This document shows, piece after piece, positions 35,686-45,222 of a stretch of 64,000 nucleotides of DNA (positions are counted from its first letter, which is position 1; each line of letters opens with the position of its first letter). The notes beneath the pieces are model-generated. The model did not search any database, was not told the DNA's origin, and was given only the letters and a program-made list of their open reading frames with translations. Both the position numbers and the translations under genes were made by a program. The stretch lies in the NCBI GenBank assembly GCA_049890215.1, contig JBMHBX010000038.1, forward strand, positions 62,001 through 126,000, in the 5' to 3' direction. The stretch comes from UBA685 sp049890215 (GTDB lineage: Bacteria; Pseudomonadota; Alphaproteobacteria; Puniceispirillales; Puniceispirillaceae).

Positions 35686-36128
35686 GAATCGCCTTGCCAG
35701 ACGCCCTGTTCTTTTAAGCTTTCCCTGACCTCTCTTGGCATATAGGTCTCATCATGTTTTGCCAGAACCGTATCAGCGATTAAGACATCAGACGTCAGCT
35801 TGCCTTCTGCGACAATGCCTTGCCCTTCGCGGAACAGATCAGGCAACGCGCCTTCATAGCGAACCGCGATTGTGCCACCTTCATCAGTGATCGTAAAAAG
35901 GGTGGTGGTCCCTGAAATAGAGACAGAGTTTTCTGCCACAAGGCCGCCAATGCGCACTCTTTTTGCTTGCTTATGCTCATCTGTTATCTGAGATGGTGTG
36001 ACGAAAAAGACAATATTGTCACGCAAAGCAGTGGAGGCAAGCCATGCCGCAAGCGCTAGCACAAGGCCGGCTAAGGCTGTGATAAATAGCCGCTTTGTCT
36101 TTGGTGTCACGCCTTTATTCCTTGTCAT
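35682..36128 (-). CDS. ccmE: Cytochrome c maturation haem chaperone CcmE
   Basis: 148-residue membrane-anchored periplasmic chaperone that carries haem covalently on a His. One N-terminal transmembrane helix (residues 14-34) is followed by an OB fold (VRIGGLVAENSV) and the haem-binding block VLAKHDETYMP with His125 and Tyr129. The rest of a ccm operon (ccmF, ccmH) is not adjacent, so this is a solitary ccmE. Family length is typical. Confidence 0.94.
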   Translation of the reverse strand: MTRNKGVTPKTKRLFITALAGLVLALAAWLASTALRDNIVFFVTPSQITDEHKQAKRVRIGGLVAENSVSISGTTTLFTITDEGGTIAVRYEGALPDLFREGQGIVAEGKLTSDVLIADTVLAKHDETYMPREVRESLKEQGVWQGDS

Positions 36129-36312
36129 ATGCTAAAGTGCCTGAATTGGTGGTTGTTTTATCATAACCCCGGCCTCTTTTGCCAGACGCAAATTTGACGC
36201 ATTAATAGTCATCTTTTTTCGAATAATGATTGACCATTTAGCAATTTGCGTCAGAGTTTGAGTGAGCGCAAAGCGTTTGACGCCTGACAGGAAATATAAA
36301 AAAGAGGTCGTG

Positions 36313-37056
36313 ATGAGTAAGGCACATGAATTTGACCAGAAAGTTGTTCTTATCACCGGGGCCGCCGGTGGTATCGGACAGGCACTCGCGCGCGCATTCG
36401 CTGCCAAAGGTGCGATTATCGCTGCCTCAGATAAAACAGAAGCAACCTTATCAGATGGCCATATCTTTGCCGGAGATTTACAGGATGCGGCCTTTGCAAG
36501 CGATTTGCCACAGATGGTCAGGGACCGTCTTGGCCGTCTTGATGTTGTGATCAATAATGCAGGCATTATCAGCAGAGGTGACGTTACACAAACAGATGAT
36601 GAGGCTTTGCGCTTATCTTTGGCGGTGAATGTCGAAGCGCCGTTTCGCCTCTGCCGGTCTGCTATTCCTTTGATGGCTGAACAAAATGGTGGGGCAATTA
36701 TCAATATCGCCTCATGTTGGGGCAGGCGCCCCGGCCCGCAACATGCCCTATACTGCATGACCAAAGCAGCGCTTGCGTCTTTGACAGAATGTATGGGCAT
36801 GGATCACGCTCACCAGAATATTCGCGTCAATGGCATTTGCCCGAATGAGGTCAACACGCCTATGTTACGCTCAGGCTTTGCTGTTCGTGGCATAAATCCT
36901 GATACCGCGATCGCTGATTTGAATAAGACAGTCCCTCTTGGCCGTATCGCAGAACCAGAGGATATCGCTGATGTGGCATTGTTTCTTGCCTCTGATAGTG
37001 CGCGTTATATTTGCGGCGAATTAATAGAAGTCAATGGCGCAAAGGCAGTATCATGA
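36313..37056 (+). CDS. SDR-family oxidoreductase (first of a pair)
   Basis: 247-residue classical short-chain dehydrogenase. The cofactor motif TGAAGGIGQALA is near residue 15, NNAG is present, and the catalytic YCMTK is near residue 150. ATG 36313 has GAGG 6 nt upstream; an in-frame ATG at 36262 would add 17 residues unlike the family. It overlaps the next SDR gene by 4 nt (ATGA), so the two are co-translated. Substrate unknown. Confidence 0.88.
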   Translation: MSKAHEFDQKVVLITGAAGGIGQALARAFAAKGAIIAASDKTEATLSDGHIFAGDLQDAAFASDLPQMVRDRLGRLDVVINNAGIISRGDVTQTDDEALRLSLAVNVEAPFRLCRSAIPLMAEQNGGAIINIASCWGRRPGPQHALYCMTKAALASLTECMGMDHAHQNIRVNGICPNEVNTPMLRSGFAVRGINPDTAIADLNKTVPLGRIAEPEDIADVALFLASDSARYICGELIEVNGAKAVS

Positions 37057-37787
37057 CGCGGTTTGAGGGCAAAATTTGCCTTGTCACAGGCGCCAGCAGA
37101 GGCATTGGTTATGCCACCGCACAGCGTCTTGCCAAAGAAGGTGCCACCATCATCACAGCGCACAGGCAAAAATCAGACCACCATCATAGCTATCCATGTG
37201 ACCTCAGCCAACCAGAGGTATGCGCTGATCTGATTGACCATATTATCCGCGACCATGGCAGGCTTGATGTGCTTGTGAACAATGCAGGCCTGATGTCAGA
37301 AGCGCCACTTGATAAGATGAGTCTTGAACTCTGGGATAAGACCATTGCGCTTAATTTGACCACGCCTTTTTGGCTGATGGCCAAAGCACTTCCCTATTTG
37401 GCAGAGCATAAAGGCGCCATTGTGAATATTGGCTCTATCGAAGGTCTTGGTGCCAATCCGGGCCATAGCGCTTATTGCGCCTCCAAAGGGGGGCTTCATG
37501 CGCTTACAAAGGCGGCGGCGGTAGATGCAGGCCCGATGGGCGTGCGCGTTAATGCGATCGCTCCTGGATGGGTTGATACTGAGCTGAATAATGACTTTAT
37601 CGAACAAATGCCTGATCCGGCCTCTTTTCGCAAACAGATTGCCAAAATTCACCCGCTCGGCAAGACTGGTGCCCCTGATGAAATCGCCTCTCTTGCGGCC
37701 TTTCTGGCAAGTGATGATGCGTCTTTTATCACAGGCCAGATAATCACCATTGATGGCGGGCGGCTTGCACAATTGCCATTGCCATAA
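37053..37787 (+). CDS. SDR-family oxidoreductase (second of a pair)
   Basis: 244-residue classical SDR, related to its upstream partner but clearly distinct. Motifs are TGASRGIGYATA, NNAG and YCASK, ending with FITGQIITIDGGRL. An early insertion-like stretch has clustered His residues (KSDHHHSYPCD). ATG 37053 overlaps the preceding stop. Two coupled SDRs may act on successive hydroxyls or stereoisomers; that is inference. Confidence 0.88.
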   Translation: MTRFEGKICLVTGASRGIGYATAQRLAKEGATIITAHRQKSDHHHSYPCDLSQPEVCADLIDHIIRDHGRLDVLVNNAGLMSEAPLDKMSLELWDKTIALNLTTPFWLMAKALPYLAEHKGAIVNIGSIEGLGANPGHSAYCASKGGLHALTKAAAVDAGPMGVRVNAIAPGWVDTELNNDFIEQMPDPASFRKQIAKIHPLGKTGAPDEIASLAAFLASDDASFITGQIITIDGGRLAQLPLP

Positions 37788-37794
37788 GGGCGCC

Positions 37795-38190
37795 TTAGCC
37801 TGTCATCACCATCATCACAATTGTGATGATCGCAAGCTGGCATAATAAAAAGCCGCCATCTATGAAGAACAGCTTGTTTGTGCCACCTTTGAAGACGGTA
37901 TTTGTATAAATGCCAATCACCACGGAAATCGCCAGAATGATGATGCCCGAAAGCTGATAGGCAGCAAGTAAAAGCAACGCCATGATCGAAAAAAAGACGG
38001 CGTCTAATAAAGAGGCGACCATGCCTTTTTTCATGTCTTTTTGAAAATCATCCGGCATAGTGCGATGAGGTTGCTCTGCTGCCCACAGGCTACCAAATAT
38101 GTGTGGGTGATACCAAATCATGCCAGACAGGAATGCTAAAACCGCGCTAACAAGAATGGCGGGATAATGAAATAAAATAAGTGCAATCAT
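37795..38190 (-). CDS. DUF1761-family membrane protein
   Basis: 131-residue membrane protein with four predicted helices and the DUF1761 start pattern (FLSGMIWYHPHIFGSLW). Function is unknown in the family. ATG 38190 has AAGGAG 6 nt upstream, so the longer frame from 38208 is not used. It converges on the SDR pair with a 7-nt gap. Confidence 0.82.
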   Translation of the reverse strand: MIALILFHYPAILVSAVLAFLSGMIWYHPHIFGSLWAAEQPHRTMPDDFQKDMKKGMVASLLDAVFFSIMALLLLAAYQLSGIIILAISVVIGIYTNTVFKGGTNKLFFIDGGFLLCQLAIITIVMMVMTG

Positions 38191-38329
38191 TAAATGCTCC
38201 TTCCTCATAAAGATATAGGATAAGGACGATAATGTGCCGCCAGTTAAGATTTTGAGGCAATCCCTTGCGTTCTTTTTGTTTCATTTTTATGCTGACAAGT
38301 GATCAGTAAAACAAAAGGGTGATTTCCTG

Positions 38330-39202
38330 ATGGCGCAACAAGCAACAAGATTTGACTGGCAGGGCACAGCAACGGCACAGATGGTGCGCTCTTATGAGCA
38401 GCAAGGCTATTTGGTGCTTGATGGATTTGCAACGATAAGTGAATGTGACCAATTACTGCAACAGACCAAGGCACTTGTCTCAGATTTTGATGCAGATGCT
38501 CATAAGGTTGTGTTTTCAGCCGATGGTCAAAGCCACGCTGCCACAGATTATTTTATGAATTCAGCAAGTAACATATCCTTTTTTCTTGAAAAAGGCGCGG
38601 TGGATGACACTGGCATGCTTATCAAAGATAAAATGGTAGCGGTGAATAAAATTGGTCATGCCCTTCATGATCTGGATCCTGTTTTTGAGTCTTTTTCGCA
38701 TCAACAAAAATTCGCTGATCTTGCTTATGCAATCGGCTTTCAAAAGCCACAATTGCTGCAATCAATGGTGATTTGTAAACAGCCTCATATTGGCGGCGAG
38801 GTAAGCGCCCATCAGGATTCCACTTTTTTATTCACAGAGCCGCAATCATGTGTTGGCTTCTGGCTTGCGCTTGAAGATGCCACGATTGAAAATGGGTGTA
38901 TGTGGGGTGCGCCGGCAGGGCATTTATCTGGTTTGAAATCTCGTTTTGTGCGCCGTGATGGCGCAATGGTGATGGAGCCTTATGAAGAAGGCGATATGCC
39001 GGATTGCGAAGTGGCACTGACTGCACCCAAAGGCACATTGATTTTGCTTCATGGACGTTTTCCGCATTTATCACCTGCTAATCTGTCAGGCGCGTCACGC
39101 TATGCTTATGCCCTTCATATGATTGACGGCACAGCAGATTATGCGGCCGAAAACTGGCTTCAAAGAAAGGCAGATATGCCACTGCGCGGCTTTGAGAGTT
39201 AA
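38330..39202 (+). CDS. Phytanoyl-CoA dioxygenase (PhyH) family protein
   Basis: 290-residue 2OG/Fe(II) oxygenase of the PhyH group. The iron ligands appear as His-x-Asp in AHQDSTFLF and a distal His in HGRFPHLSP, and Arg in ASRYAYALH would bind 2-oxoglutarate. Relatives hydroxylate phytanoyl-CoA, ectoine or diverse small molecules. It overlaps psuG tail to tail by 4 nt. No partner indicates a substrate. Confidence 0.85.
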   Translation: MAQQATRFDWQGTATAQMVRSYEQQGYLVLDGFATISECDQLLQQTKALVSDFDADAHKVVFSADGQSHAATDYFMNSASNISFFLEKGAVDDTGMLIKDKMVAVNKIGHALHDLDPVFESFSHQQKFADLAYAIGFQKPQLLQSMVICKQPHIGGEVSAHQDSTFLFTEPQSCVGFWLALEDATIENGCMWGAPAGHLSGLKSRFVRRDGAMVMEPYEEGDMPDCEVALTAPKGTLILLHGRFPHLSPANLSGASRYAYALHMIDGTADYAAENWLQRKADMPLRGFES

Positions 39203-40122
39203 GCTTTTTTCAATTCACAATAAGCGATAGCGATTTTGGCAGCGATTGCTGCATTATGCAAAATAAGCGCCTGATTGGTAATAAGGCTGTCTCCGTTGGT
39301 TTTCTGGCGGATAAGATCAAGCAAAAAGGGCGTTGTTTGTTTGCCGGTAATATTTTGCGCACGCGCCATGTCAAGCGCATCATCTATCACCTTTTGCAGA
39401 TCTTCTGCGGGTATCTCTTTATCCTCTGGCACGGGGTTGGCAATTAACATGCCTCCTTTCAGGCCTAAATCCCATTTTGTTTTCATAATGCTTGCTATGT
39501 CTGTCGCCGTATCTGCGCGCATGCCAAGCTTTATGCCAGATCGCCGCGACCAAAAAGCAGGCAATTCATCTGTGCCATATCCAATGACAGGCACGCCATG
39601 AGTCTCAAGATATTCCATGGTCAAAGGCAAGTCCAAAATTGCTTTTGGTCCGGCGCTGACGACCGCAACATTACTATTGGCCAATTCAGGCAAATCGGCT
39701 GAGATATCAAAGGTTTGATCTGCCCCTTTATGCACACCGCCAATGCCGCCAGTTGCAAAAATGGGTATCCCTGCCATAGCAGCCAATATCATTGTGCCTG
39801 CGACTGTTGTTGCGCCATTTTTTTTGCCCGCAATAATGTGTGCGATATCGCGCCTGCTTACCTTTGTGACATCGGTGTTCGGGTCAGCCAAATAGCAAAG
39901 CTCTTCATCTGACAGACCAATTTTCATTTGCCCGTTGATAATCGCAATGCTCGCAGGAACAGCGCCATTGTCTTTTACCATTGCCTCAATCATACGCGCC
40001 GTTTGCAGATTTTCCGGATAAGGCAGACCATGGGTGATGATGGTTGATTCAAGCGCAACGACAGGCTGATGATTGACAAGCGCTGTTTTGACATCTGGAT
40101 GAAAATGAAGCTGTGGGGTCAT
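39199..40122 (-). CDS. psuG: Pseudouridine-5'-phosphate glycosidase
   Basis: 307-residue enzyme that breaks the C-C glycosidic bond of pseudouridine 5'-phosphate to uracil and ribose 5-phosphate. Conserved blocks are ALESTIITHGLPYPEN, FATGGIGGVHKGA, VSAGPKAILDLP and ETHGVPVIGYGTDELPAFW. ATG 40122 is preferred over 40155, which lies inside psuK. It is the third gene of an mttB-psuK-psuG unit and feeds uracil to upp. Confidence 0.95.
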   Translation of the reverse strand: MTPQLHFHPDVKTALVNHQPVVALESTIITHGLPYPENLQTARMIEAMVKDNGAVPASIAIINGQMKIGLSDEELCYLADPNTDVTKVSRRDIAHIIAGKKNGATTVAGTMILAAMAGIPIFATGGIGGVHKGADQTFDISADLPELANSNVAVVSAGPKAILDLPLTMEYLETHGVPVIGYGTDELPAFWSRRSGIKLGMRADTATDIASIMKTKWDLGLKGGMLIANPVPEDKEIPAEDLQKVIDDALDMARAQNITGKQTTPFLLDLIRQKTNGDSLITNQALILHNAAIAAKIAIAYCELKKA

Positions 40123-40138
40123 GAATGTGATAACCTTG

Positions 40139-41071
40139 TTATTTATCTTGGTCATAAGGCTGCGTTGCCAGAGCCTGAACGGTCATAAACGCATTGGTAG
40201 CAGAGATGGTTTTCATAGACAATTCAGCAAGCCTGCGCCCGTAAGAGGCTGATAAAGCGATATCGCAACCTGTATAAAGCCCGTAAACAAACCCTGCCAT
40301 AAGACAATCTCCTGCACCAGAGACTGCCTCAGCTTTTATATTTGCCGCTTTAATATGATGGATATGATCACCTTCATTGATATAAAACCCATTTGGCCCG
40401 TCACTTAATAAAATCTGTCCTGCGCCTCTATTGCATAAAGTTTGTATCAGCATTGTTGGCGTTGTCTCTTTTGGACAGCCTGTCAGAATACAAGCCTCAT
40501 AATGTGAGAGTTTCAGCAAATCAATCTTATCAAGCAAAGAGATGATCCGTGTGACTTTTGCCCCTGAGACACCATCTATGGCAAGATACGCATTTTTTGT
40601 CACTTGCGCGATTTTGGCCAATGTCTCTTCTGACAGGTTGCAGTCACAAATCACATAGTCATGATCACCTATCATGCTCTCATGCGCTGTTACATAATCT
40701 GCAGTGATCGCCTCAATGGCAGACATCTGATTAATCGCGATGATAAGCTCACCATCTTTGTCATGAACGGTCAAAAACTGGTCTGTTTGCCTGTCATCAC
40801 AAATCAGGCTGGCGCTAATATCAACATCATGACCTATCAGATTATCAGCGATTTTTTGTCCTGCCTCATCTGTCCCAAGCGCTGTGATGAAAGATACAGG
40901 CAGCTTTAATCTGGCTAATGCCTCAGCGATATTGCGCGCAACCCCGCCATCTGCTTCACAAATCTGTCCGGGATGAGAATCGCTTAAATGATGAAGGGTG
41001 CCATATGTGCGCGAATGGATATCTTTGTTGCTTCCCCCTATGACAAGGATAGGTTTTGCGGCGAATGTCAT
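40139..41071 (-). CDS. psuK: PfkB-family kinase, pseudouridine kinase
   Basis: 310-residue PfkB kinase. N-terminal VIGGSNKDIHSRTYG and the catalytic AVSGAGDCLMAG loop near the C terminus are visible. Location directly before psuG identifies it as the kinase making pseudouridine 5'-phosphate. Its ATG overlaps the mttB stop (ATGA), so translation is coupled to the methyltransferase gene, an unusual pairing. Confidence 0.9.
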   Translation of the reverse strand: MTFAAKPILVIGGSNKDIHSRTYGTLHHLSDSHPGQICEADGGVARNIAEALARLKLPVSFITALGTDEAGQKIADNLIGHDVDISASLICDDRQTDQFLTVHDKDGELIIAINQMSAIEAITADYVTAHESMIGDHDYVICDCNLSEETLAKIAQVTKNAYLAIDGVSGAKVTRIISLLDKIDLLKLSHYEACILTGCPKETTPTMLIQTLCNRGAGQILLSDGPNGFYINEGDHIHHIKAANIKAEAVSGAGDCLMAGFVYGLYTGCDIALSASYGRRLAELSMKTISATNAFMTVQALATQPYDQDK

Positions 41072-42624
41072 GATCGATACACAATATCAGCCGCCAGATG
41101 AATGGGATAAGAGTCCCTTATCATGGCATCTGCCTTTTTTGACAGATATATCTCACGCGGTTGGGCCTGTAATTGAGCCAATTGTGCTTGTGCTGCCTGC
41201 CAGGCATTTGGGGCACCTGTTTCTGCCCAGACAGTCGGGCTGTCCCGGTTGGCAAGGCTTGGGTAAAAATAATCGCGCAACATGGCATTCATCGTATGAT
41301 CGCCGCCCAGAAAATGACCATCTCCATAGACGGCCGCCTTAATCGCCTCAAATCCAAGTGTCTCTTCTGTGACTTCAATGCCTCTGATAGCGCGCTGATT
41401 AAGCGCAAGCATCTCATTATCAAGAATCATCGCCTCAAAAGACGCGCCAAGCAGGCTTGCCATCATGCCGGCTGACTCATAAACCATATTCGCACCTGCC
41501 AGACCGGCCGCCAGTGATGATAATCCTTTTTCAACACCCATTTGTGCATCCACCGCTTTGGCATCTGCCATAGAGCTTGCGACACCGCTTACCAGCCCCA
41601 AGGCATTTGAGATTTGCGCTGCACCGGCATTGAGAACAGATATCTCACCGCCTGAGCCCGAAAATGATCCTGTGCGCAGATCAACCACAAAAGGCCAGTT
41701 AGAAAAAATCATCGGATGGCCTGGCTTTATGATATTGACCATCATCAAAGCGGCAATCGTCTCAGCCGTTGTTTGGGCAAGCATGCCTGCCAGAGGGGCA
41801 GGGGCTGTCGCACCTGACTGTGCCGCGATGATCGCATTGATCACCATATGATTATCAATTGCCGCTTTGGCAACATCATAAGCATCTTCGCCATATTTTA
41901 ACGGCGAGATAATCGGGCTGATATGGACCTTGCAACAAGGGCGCTTATGAAAGGCGCCTGCCCCTCCCATAGCTGCATCAAACATCTCAATCGCAGGACC
42001 AACTGCCTCACCATTGGTAAAGCTTGTGCCGACATGTTTTTGTGTGCCGGCAATCAGCGCATAGACTGTGTTGATATCAAGCTCAAAAATATCAGCCACA
42101 TCTGTGGCAACACAAATACGTGTAAACCAGCTAAGATTATCCATCTGATCAGCTAGTCTGGCAAATTCATAAAGATCGACCAGGGTAGAGGCACGATAAA
42201 GGCCTGTTTCAGAATCCAATGTCTGAACCGCAGCGCCACCTGTACCAAAATAGACTTTATCACCGCCAATTTCGATGTCATGTTTTGAATCGCGCCCATA
42301 AAGCACAAATGATTTCGGCGCCTTGTCTATCACCTCTTCGCATAAGGAGCGGCTATAGCATAATCTGCCCTGCTCATTAAGATAGGCACCTCTGGCAAGC
42401 GCCTTTTCCTGTAATTCTGCCGGCACCTCTGCCATGCCTATCTCAGATAAAAGCCGGTAGGCAGTATCAATGATAGCGCTGACGTCCTTATCACTTAAAG
42501 GCTTATACATGCCGCCAAGTTGGCCTGGTGGGCAGGGGTGAGCAATAGCGCCTTTCGTCTGGCGTTGTTTATGGCGTGCAGCACGTCCGGCACCGCGGCG
42601 ATTTCCCATCATTCCATCATCCAT
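41068..42624 (-). CDS. MttB-family methyltransferase without pyrrolysine
   Basis: 518-residue trimethylamine methyltransferase (MttB) superfamily protein. The frame is open throughout with no internal TAG, so it belongs to the large non-pyrrolysine group that includes the glycine betaine methyltransferase MtgB. AGGGAG precedes ATG 42624. In known systems a corrinoid protein accepts the methyl group; no such gene is in the window. It heads an operon with psuK and psuG and is divergent from a DMGDH-like gene, so its substrate could be a betaine or an N-methylated compound. Confidence 0.87.
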   Translation of the reverse strand: MDDGMMGNRRGAGRAARHKQRQTKGAIAHPCPPGQLGGMYKPLSDKDVSAIIDTAYRLLSEIGMAEVPAELQEKALARGAYLNEQGRLCYSRSLCEEVIDKAPKSFVLYGRDSKHDIEIGGDKVYFGTGGAAVQTLDSETGLYRASTLVDLYEFARLADQMDNLSWFTRICVATDVADIFELDINTVYALIAGTQKHVGTSFTNGEAVGPAIEMFDAAMGGAGAFHKRPCCKVHISPIISPLKYGEDAYDVAKAAIDNHMVINAIIAAQSGATAPAPLAGMLAQTTAETIAALMMVNIIKPGHPMIFSNWPFVVDLRTGSFSGSGGEISVLNAGAAQISNALGLVSGVASSMADAKAVDAQMGVEKGLSSLAAGLAGANMVYESAGMMASLLGASFEAMILDNEMLALNQRAIRGIEVTEETLGFEAIKAAVYGDGHFLGGDHTMNAMLRDYFYPSLANRDSPTVWAETGAPNAWQAAQAQLAQLQAQPREIYLSKKADAMIRDSYPIHLAADIVYRS

Positions 42625-42790
42625 ACTCAGCTCCCTTTGAACCTTATTCTCTTGCAGATTTAGCCTGATTTTTCACCCAGAGGCAAATCCTGATTTACGT
42701 GTGATTTTATCATTGCGTTTGACTTGTTTTGCATGGTTATCTGTAGGCCTGAACATAGCAATAATGACGTTGATATCGGGGGAATTGGTG

Positions 42791-45199
42791 ATGCGTGATC
42801 AAGCACGTGTTGTAATTATAGGTGGCGGCATTGCAGGCTGCTCTGCGCTTTATCATCTCACGCAGATGGGGTGGACAGATGTGATGCTGATAGAGCGTGA
42901 TGAGTTAACCTCAGGCTCGACATGGCACGCCGCAGCACAAGTAACGCAATTTGGCGGCAATCAGACATTTGTTCTGCTAAAGCGTCATTCAATTAATCTG
43001 TATCGTGAGCTGGCAAAAGACCCTGACTTCCCCATTAATTATCACATCACAGGCGGTATGCGTCTTGCGCATACACAAGATCAGATGGATATTTATCGTC
43101 ACCATATCCAAATGGTCAAAGGTGTGGGGATTGATTTTGAATTAATTGATGGCGAAGAGGCCGCACGCCGTCATGCTTTGATGACATCAGACGGATTGCT
43201 AGGGGCATGGTGGGATCCCCTGGATGGGGATATAGACCCCTCACAACTCACACAAGCTCTGGCAAGACGAAGCCGCGCTGCCGGCGCAGAAGTTGTGCGC
43301 TTTAATCCGGTAACCGGTCTGACACAGCTTGCAAATGATGAATGGATTGTTCACACCCAAAAAGGTGATATCCGCGCAGAAATTGTGGTGAATGCCGGCG
43401 GTTATCGCGCGAATGAAATTGGCAAAATGATGGGTGTTGAACATCCGGTGGTATCGATGGAACATATGTATTTCCTGACAGATCCCATCAAAGAGCTGGA
43501 GGAGATGGATCAAAGAGTGCCAATCATCCGTGACCCTGGTGATGATTTTTATTCGCGTCAGGAAAAAAAGGGCCTGCTTGTTGGTGTTTACGAACAAGCC
43601 TGTAAATCCTTTGGCATGGATGGCATTGATCCTGATTTCACCATGGCATTATGCCCAAATGATCTCGATAGATGCCTTGATAATATGGAAGGGATTTTCG
43701 AACGTCTGCCTGTTTTGACGACAACTGGAATCCACACGATTGTGAACGGCCCGATTACCTACACGCCAGATGGCATGCCCCTGGTTGGGCCTATTCCTGG
43801 CAAGCGTAATGCCTTTTGTATCACAGGTCTTCGTGCCGGGATTGGCGAAGGGGGCGGGCATGGTAAATTGCTTGCTGAATGGATCACACAAGGCCAGACA
43901 GAATGGGAAAGCTGGTTTCTTGACCCTCGGCGCTTTACCTCTCATGCCAATACAGAATTTTCATTGCTGAAAGCGGTTGAAGATTATCAAAATGAATTTC
44001 ATTATCATATGCCGCATGAAGAACGTCCGGCAGGCCGTCTGGCGAAAACCACAAGCCTTTATCCTGTGCTAGAGCAAGCAGGTGCCGAATTTGGTGTTGT
44101 CAATGGATGGGAGCGTGCGACTTTTTTCAAACCCTCTCCTGATTTTGAGCATGTGCCCTCTTATCGGTATCAGGCGACAAAAGATGTGGTGGCTGACGAA
44201 GTGCGTCATTTGGCAGAGCATGCCGGCATTATGGAGGTCAATGGCTTTGGCCGTATTGCCGTCAAAGGCGATGGCGCAGAGGCCTTTTTGCAAAAGATGA
44301 CTTGTTCAACCTTGCCAAAATCCATTGGCAAGGTCTCTTTATGTTATTTGTTAAATGATAAAGGCTCTGTCCTCAGCGAGGCGACAATCGCCAAATTAGA
44401 TGACGGTCATTACTGGTATGGGTGCGCCGCCGCCGCAGAGCGCCATGACTGGGATTGGTTATCTTATCACTTGCCGCAAGACGGCTCTGTGACATTGGAA
44501 AACCTGACGGCAAGTCATGTCATATTGGTACTGGCAGGGCCAAAATCGCGTGATATCCTCACCTCATGTTGCCCAAGAGATGATCTCAGCCCCCAAGGCT
44601 TGCCATGGATGCGCGGCAAAGAGGTCACAATTGGCCATGCACGCGCTTATGCTATGGCGGTTAGTTTTTCAGGTGAGCTTGCTTTTGAGCTTCATATGCC
44701 ACATGAAAGCCTCTATTTGGTCTGGCAGACATTATTATCTGCCGGTGCAGATCATCATCTAAAGCCTTTTGGCCTTTATGCTGCAGAATCTATGCGCCTT
44801 GAAAAAGGATATCGTCATTGGAAGTCAGATTTGCTTGTTGAATTCACACCTTATGAATCTGGCCTTGATATGTTTGTAAAGGCCGATAAGGGTGATTTTA
44901 TCGGCAAACAGGCTCTGGCAGACAGGGCGTCTTTGTGGCGGTTTATCACCATGCGTGTTGATGCCACTCATGCAGCGCCGCATGGCGGTGATCCCATTTT
45001 TGCAGGTGATGTTCAAATTGGCTCTGTGACCTCAGCCGGTTTTGGCGCGCGCACAAATACCACAATCGCTTATGGGTTTGTCAAAGCAGATGCCCCTTTA
45101 GAGGCACTGCAGGTCGGTATATTGCAGGAACGCTTTGATGCCACAAAGCTTGAAGAAGCGCTCTATGATCCTGAAAATCTGCGTGTGAAGACGATGTAA
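42791..45199 (+). CDS. FAD-dependent DMGDH/sarcosine dehydrogenase-like protein with GcvT domain
   Basis: 802-residue two-part flavoenzyme. An N-terminal DAO-type FAD domain (IIGGGIAGCSAL) has STWHAA, where the His is the covalent FAD site in dimethylglycine and sarcosine dehydrogenases. A C-terminal GcvT-like tetrahydrofolate domain (from about residue 420) takes the released one-carbon unit. Likely reaction: oxidative demethylation of dimethylglycine or sarcosine. GGGGGA lies 7 nt before ATG 42791; earlier in-frame starts would add an unsupported hydrophobic stretch. Divergent from mttB. Confidence 0.88.
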   Translation: MRDQARVVIIGGGIAGCSALYHLTQMGWTDVMLIERDELTSGSTWHAAAQVTQFGGNQTFVLLKRHSINLYRELAKDPDFPINYHITGGMRLAHTQDQMDIYRHHIQMVKGVGIDFELIDGEEAARRHALMTSDGLLGAWWDPLDGDIDPSQLTQALARRSRAAGAEVVRFNPVTGLTQLANDEWIVHTQKGDIRAEIVVNAGGYRANEIGKMMGVEHPVVSMEHMYFLTDPIKELEEMDQRVPIIRDPGDDFYSRQEKKGLLVGVYEQACKSFGMDGIDPDFTMALCPNDLDRCLDNMEGIFERLPVLTTTGIHTIVNGPITYTPDGMPLVGPIPGKRNAFCITGLRAGIGEGGGHGKLLAEWITQGQTEWESWFLDPRRFTSHANTEFSLLKAVEDYQNEFHYHMPHEERPAGRLAKTTSLYPVLEQAGAEFGVVNGWERATFFKPSPDFEHVPSYRYQATKDVVADEVRHLAEHAGIMEVNGFGRIAVKGDGAEAFLQKMTCSTLPKSIGKVSLCYLLNDKGSVLSEATIAKLDDGHYWYGCAAAAERHDWDWLSYHLPQDGSVTLENLTASHVILVLAGPKSRDILTSCCPRDDLSPQGLPWMRGKEVTIGHARAYAMAVSFSGELAFELHMPHESLYLVWQTLLSAGADHHLKPFGLYAAESMRLEKGYRHWKSDLLVEFTPYESGLDMFVKADKGDFIGKQALADRASLWRFITMRVDATHAAPHGGDPIFAGDVQIGSVTSAGFGARTNTTIAYGFVKADAPLEALQVGILQERFDATKLEEALYDPENLRVKTM

Positions 45200-45222
45200 G
45201 GTGCCTTTTTGAATATCAGGCG

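Noticed and set aside
36132..36800. Long minus-strand frame (222 codons)
   Set aside because: It is antisense to the SDR gene at 36313-37056, which has complete motifs and a good SD; the minus frame has no recognisable domain.
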